Assembly (NCBI GenBank): GCA_016946835.1
Contig: JACVTC010000023.1
Location: 892,501 to 917,500 of the forward strand
Direction: 5' to 3'
From: Neocallimastix lanati (nom. inval.)
Taxonomy: Eukaryota; Neocallimastigomycota; Neocallimastigomycetes; Neocallimastigales; Neocallimastigaceae
DNA: 25,000 bases
In this document: positions 22,085 to 25,000 of the stretch, one piece after another
How the letters are laid out: the number at the start of each line of letters is the position of its first letter
How positions within the stretch are numbered: position 1 is the stretch's first letter
Notes under the pieces: generated by a model
What the model was told of the DNA's origin: nothing
What the model saw: only the letters and a program-made list of their open reading frames with translations
The model's database searches: none
Program-made: the position numbers and the translations under genes

Positions 22085-22499
22085 TTATTTTATAAATTCA
22101 TAATATCAGTAAAAATACATTACTATTATTATTATTATTAATTGTTATAGAATTTAAATAATACATAATACTTATTAATTATAAATATACATAAAAATAA
22201 CTTTTTTTTTTTTTTCTTTCATAATAAAGCTATATATTTATATATTAAAACACTAGTACCTTAATTTTTATTTTTATTTTTTTCATTTTAATTACTTAAT
22301 CATTTTTATCCACCATTATCTTTGTTGCAATAATTTCATATATAATCTATTAATTCATAAAAAAAATTATAATCTTTTTAATTTTTAAAAGCCAACCAGA
22401 ACAAAATAAAACAAAAATAAATTTTTATTTATAAATACATACTATTTTATATTGTAAATAATCTTAAATTTTATAAACAAAACATTACTATTATAAAAA
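21275..22499. other. AT-rich intergenic DNA and promoter side of the CDC50-family gene
   Basis: The first ten bases are the right target-site duplication of retroelement copy 2. The rest is AT desert with (TA)n tracts (about 22048-22084), T runs (about 22203-22215) and no protein-like frame. The last 100 or so bases before the ATG at 22500 contain CCAACCAGAACAAAATAAAA (22393-22412) and an A-rich leader, likely the 5' UTR. No specific promoter element can be defended. Confidence 0.55.
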
Positions 22500-24851
22500 A
22501 TGGCTGACAACGCAGTAAAGTCGAATAAACCAAAAAGTAAATAATATGAATAATTTTACAAAAAAAAAATAATAATAAATAAATAATAAGCTATATATAG
22601 AGGAGATTGAGGAATCAATAAAAATAAAAATAAAAAAAAATAAAATAATAATTTTTTTTTGTATTCTTCATATTTTTAATTATTATATTATTAGATAATG
22701 CTATAAGACAGCAACGTTTAAAGGCTTGGCAACCCATTTTAACACCAAAAAATGTATTACCAACTCTTTTCTTTATTGGCATTACTTTTATTCCAATTGG
22801 TATTGGTTTATTTATTGCAGCAACCAAGGTAATTTCTTTTGTTTAAATAGCAAAGTATTCCAAAAAAAAAAAAAAAAAAAAAAAAAAAGGAAAGGAAAAT
22901 GATATTAGCACCAAATATATACATAAATTAAATTAAATTTTACAATAAAAATTTAAAGACTAAAGGATATATTATAAACAATTTATAAATATAAAGTTTA
23001 GAAATAAAAAATTCCAAATATATTTAAATTATATTATATAAAATTTATTAATTTTATAAAATTATACAATAAAATTAATAAAAAAATTCAATTAAATCTA
23101 ACATTTGAATAATAATTATAACCTTCCAAAAATCAAAAATCATTATAATTCAATAATATATAAATGAATACAATAATGACTATAAGAATATAATAATATC
23201 AACTCTAATATATTTTAAATTTAAATAATTCAATTATAAAATAATAAATTCATTTACACCTTTTAAATTAAATATATAAAGTACAAAAATAAATACTTAT
23301 ATATGCATATATATATACTTTTAAATACAAAAAGAAAAAATAATTTCTAATAATAAATAAAAATAAAAATAATAATAATAATTTAATTTTTATAACAAAA
23401 AAAATGAAAATTATATTAAAAAATTAAAAAATTACCAAAATTTCAATATATCTAAATTTCAATAAAAAGTTAATATGTTAATAAATAAATAAATAAATAA
23501 AATTCATTATCAAATTAATTTTAATATAGTCTAATCATAAAGCTACTCCATGAATGAAAAAAAAAAAAAAAAAAAAAAAACGCTGAACAAAATAAACCTT
23601 CAAAAATTTAATAAAAGCTTATATATTTAGTATATTTAAATTTTAACATATTAACATATATTTATTTACAACACATAAAATTTCAAACCTTATTTATAAA
23701 ACTTTAAAATATTTAAATAATAATTATATTAATAATAATAATAATAAATGAAAATATATTTTCTAATAAATTTTTTATTAATTATTTCTTACATCTTATT
23801 AATAATCTTTATATATAAATATATATAATAAAAATTAAGGTGAATGAATTCCAATTCGAATATACTAACTGTAAAAAGGCGCCAGCTCAATTTACTCCAA
23901 CAGAACATGACAAAAATGTACAATGGAAATATGTAAATGAAACTTGTTCTGTTCAATTTGAAATTAAAGAAACATTTAAAAAGCCTGTATTTTTCTACTA
24001 TCGTCTTACTTCTTTCTATCAAAATCACAGAAGTTATGTTAAAAGTTATGATTCTACTCAACTTGAAGGAAAAAAAAAGCCAGACAGTTTAAATAGTAAT
24101 TGTGATCCTGTCCGATTTGAAGAAAAAACAAAAATTCAATATTTCCCATGTGGTTTAATTGCTAATTCTATGTTTACAGGTATGAATTAATAAATTATGA
24201 TAATGATAATTTAAAAAAAATAAAAAATTAAAATAAAAAATTGGTTAATATTATTATTATTATTATTATTACTTTGTCTTATATATTATAATATATATAT
24301 TATTATTATTGTAATATACAAATCTAATTTTATATTCAATACTAATTATTTTTGTTAAATATATAATTATCCTATTTTTTTATTTATATTAATTATATAA
24401 ATATATATATATATATAACAAATAAATAAATAAATAAATAAAAATTTTTAAATAAAAAAATATATATATATATAAAATAAAATTAAATATAAAAATAATA
24501 ATATAAAAGATGAATTTGCAAATGAATTAATTGGTACTAATAATACAAAGTATGTATTAACTGATAAAGGTATCGCTTGGCCATCAGATGCCGATAAATA
24601 TGGTAGTAAGGATGATTTCCTAAAAATCTATGGCGATGATCTTAGTAATATTAAGCCACCACCACATTGGCAAACTGGCTTCCCTCAATATGCCAATGGA
24701 TACACTAAAGAAAACTTCCCAGATTTAAAACATTGGGAACATTTCCAAGTTTGGATGAGAACTGCTGGTTTACCAAACTTTAGAAAACTTTACTCTAAAA
24801 ATGAAGAAGTTGATCTTAAACCAGGTGTTTATACAATTGATATCACAAATA
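22500..24851 (+). CDS. CDC50: CDC50/LEM3-family P4-ATPase (flippase) beta subunit, exons 1-4 (3' end off the window)
   Basis: CDC50 proteins partner P4-ATPases that flip phospholipids and are needed for their ER exit and activity. Exons by splice signal and frame: 22500-22536, 22695-22828, 23840-24179, 24510-24851, giving 284 complete codons. Exon 2 carries the cytosolic [13 protein letters not shown] motif (18-30) and transmembrane helix 1 (about 34-54). Exon 3 starts the extracytosolic domain with C68 and C93, [20 protein letters not shown] (108-127), and C145 and C161 in [14 protein letters not shown]. These four cysteines fit the two family disulfides, and N90-E-T is a likely glycosylation site. 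Exon 4 has [11 protein letters not shown] and [20 protein letters not shown], both hallmarks. The second transmembrane helix and C-terminus must lie beyond 25000. The start is chosen because exon 1 joins exon 2 in frame and gives the usual short N-terminus; unspliced, it stops after 14 codons. Confidence 0.95.
22537..22694 (+). other. CDC50 intron 1 (158 nt, phase 1)
   Basis: GTAAAT at the 5' end, ATTAG at the 3' end. Splicing completes an Asn codon and avoids the stop just inside the intron. Confidence 0.9.
22829..23839 (+). other. CDC50 intron 2 (1011 nt, phase 0)
   Basis: GTAATT at the 5' end, TTAAG at the 3' end, joining residues ...IAATK to VNEFQF... It is an AT desert with A runs at 22862-22888 and about 23558-23580 and no enclosed gene. 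Confidence 0.9.
24180..24509 (+). other. CDC50 intron 3 (330 nt, phase 1)
   Basis: GTATGA at the 5' end, AAAAG at the 3' end. Splicing makes an Asp codon inside the conserved NSMF-T-D-EF segment. It contains (TTA)n, (TA)n and (AAAT)n tracts. Confidence 0.9.
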
Positions 24852-24923
24852 GTAAGTTTTAATTTTATTCAATGTTTTTATTTTATTTAATATATATTGT
24901 AATAGAGTTATTTTTACATTATC

Positions 24924-24955
<32 letters not shown>

Positions 24956-25000
24956 TTCATTAAAAAATATATATATATATATATATAATATTATCCATTT
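24852..25000 (+). other. Start of CDC50 intron 4 (phase 1), continues past the window
   Basis: A GTAAGT donor follows DITN plus one base of the next codon. The rest is T-rich with (TTA)n and (TA)n and shows no acceptor leading to family-like sequence before the edge. Confidence 0.85.

Noticed and set aside
22615-22827. 70-codon minus-strand frame
   Set aside because: It is antisense to CDC50 exon 2 and part of intron 1; the plus-strand exon encodes the family's QQRLKAWQP motif.
23789-24061. 90-codon minus-strand frame
   Set aside because: It is a shadow over CDC50 exon 3, whose plus-strand frame has the conserved family motifs.

Overview
The window is an extremely AT-rich, gene-poor piece of a eukaryotic nuclear genome. 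Four things point to an early-diverging fungus, most likely an anaerobic gut fungus (Neocallimastigomycota): a CDC50/LEM3-type gene of fungal character split by AT-only introns, long poly-A/poly-T runs (up to 49 bases), tetranucleotide microsatellites such as (TTTA)n, and intergenic DNA almost without G or C. The lineage is inferred from composition and gene style, not from a database match.

Layout. 1-1904: the 5' part of a large Ser/Asn/Thr-rich gene on the minus strand that runs off the left edge. 1905-6365: AT desert with homopolymers, a fold-back structure and short tandem duplications. 6366-12442: a complex repeat region. Diverged copies of a roughly 0.7-1.5 kb unit are followed by three head-to-tail copies of about 0.71 kb that differ almost only in homopolymer length. 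One unit is interrupted at 8728-9090 by a GC-rich SINE-like retroelement with a 15-bp target-site duplication. 12443-16349: another AT desert. 16350-18509: an intron-less 719-codon ORF for the N-terminal two-thirds of a divergent, giant-virus-like RNA polymerase largest subunit (Rpb1), complete through the bridge helix and then stopped. 18508-18609: a short open +1 frame directly after that stop. 19167-19367: a 66-codon minus-strand ORF of unknown kind. 21082-21274: a second, shorter copy of the SINE-like element. 22500-24851: the first four exons of a CDC50-family flippase subunit gene whose last exon(s) lie beyond the right edge.

The two edge genes look like ordinary host genes. The Rpb1 ORF is the outlier: it has no introns, is visibly less AT-rich than its surroundings, is divergent from cellular Pol II, and lacks the trigger-loop, jaw and C-terminal clamp regions. 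It is best read as an endogenised gene from a nucleocytoplasmic large DNA virus, either a remnant or one half of a split polymerase subunit. No other recognisable viral gene is present. The retroelement pair is the second notable item: the two copies share a 3' end with two hairpins, and the substitutions between copies keep base pairing only if the minus strand is the RNA.
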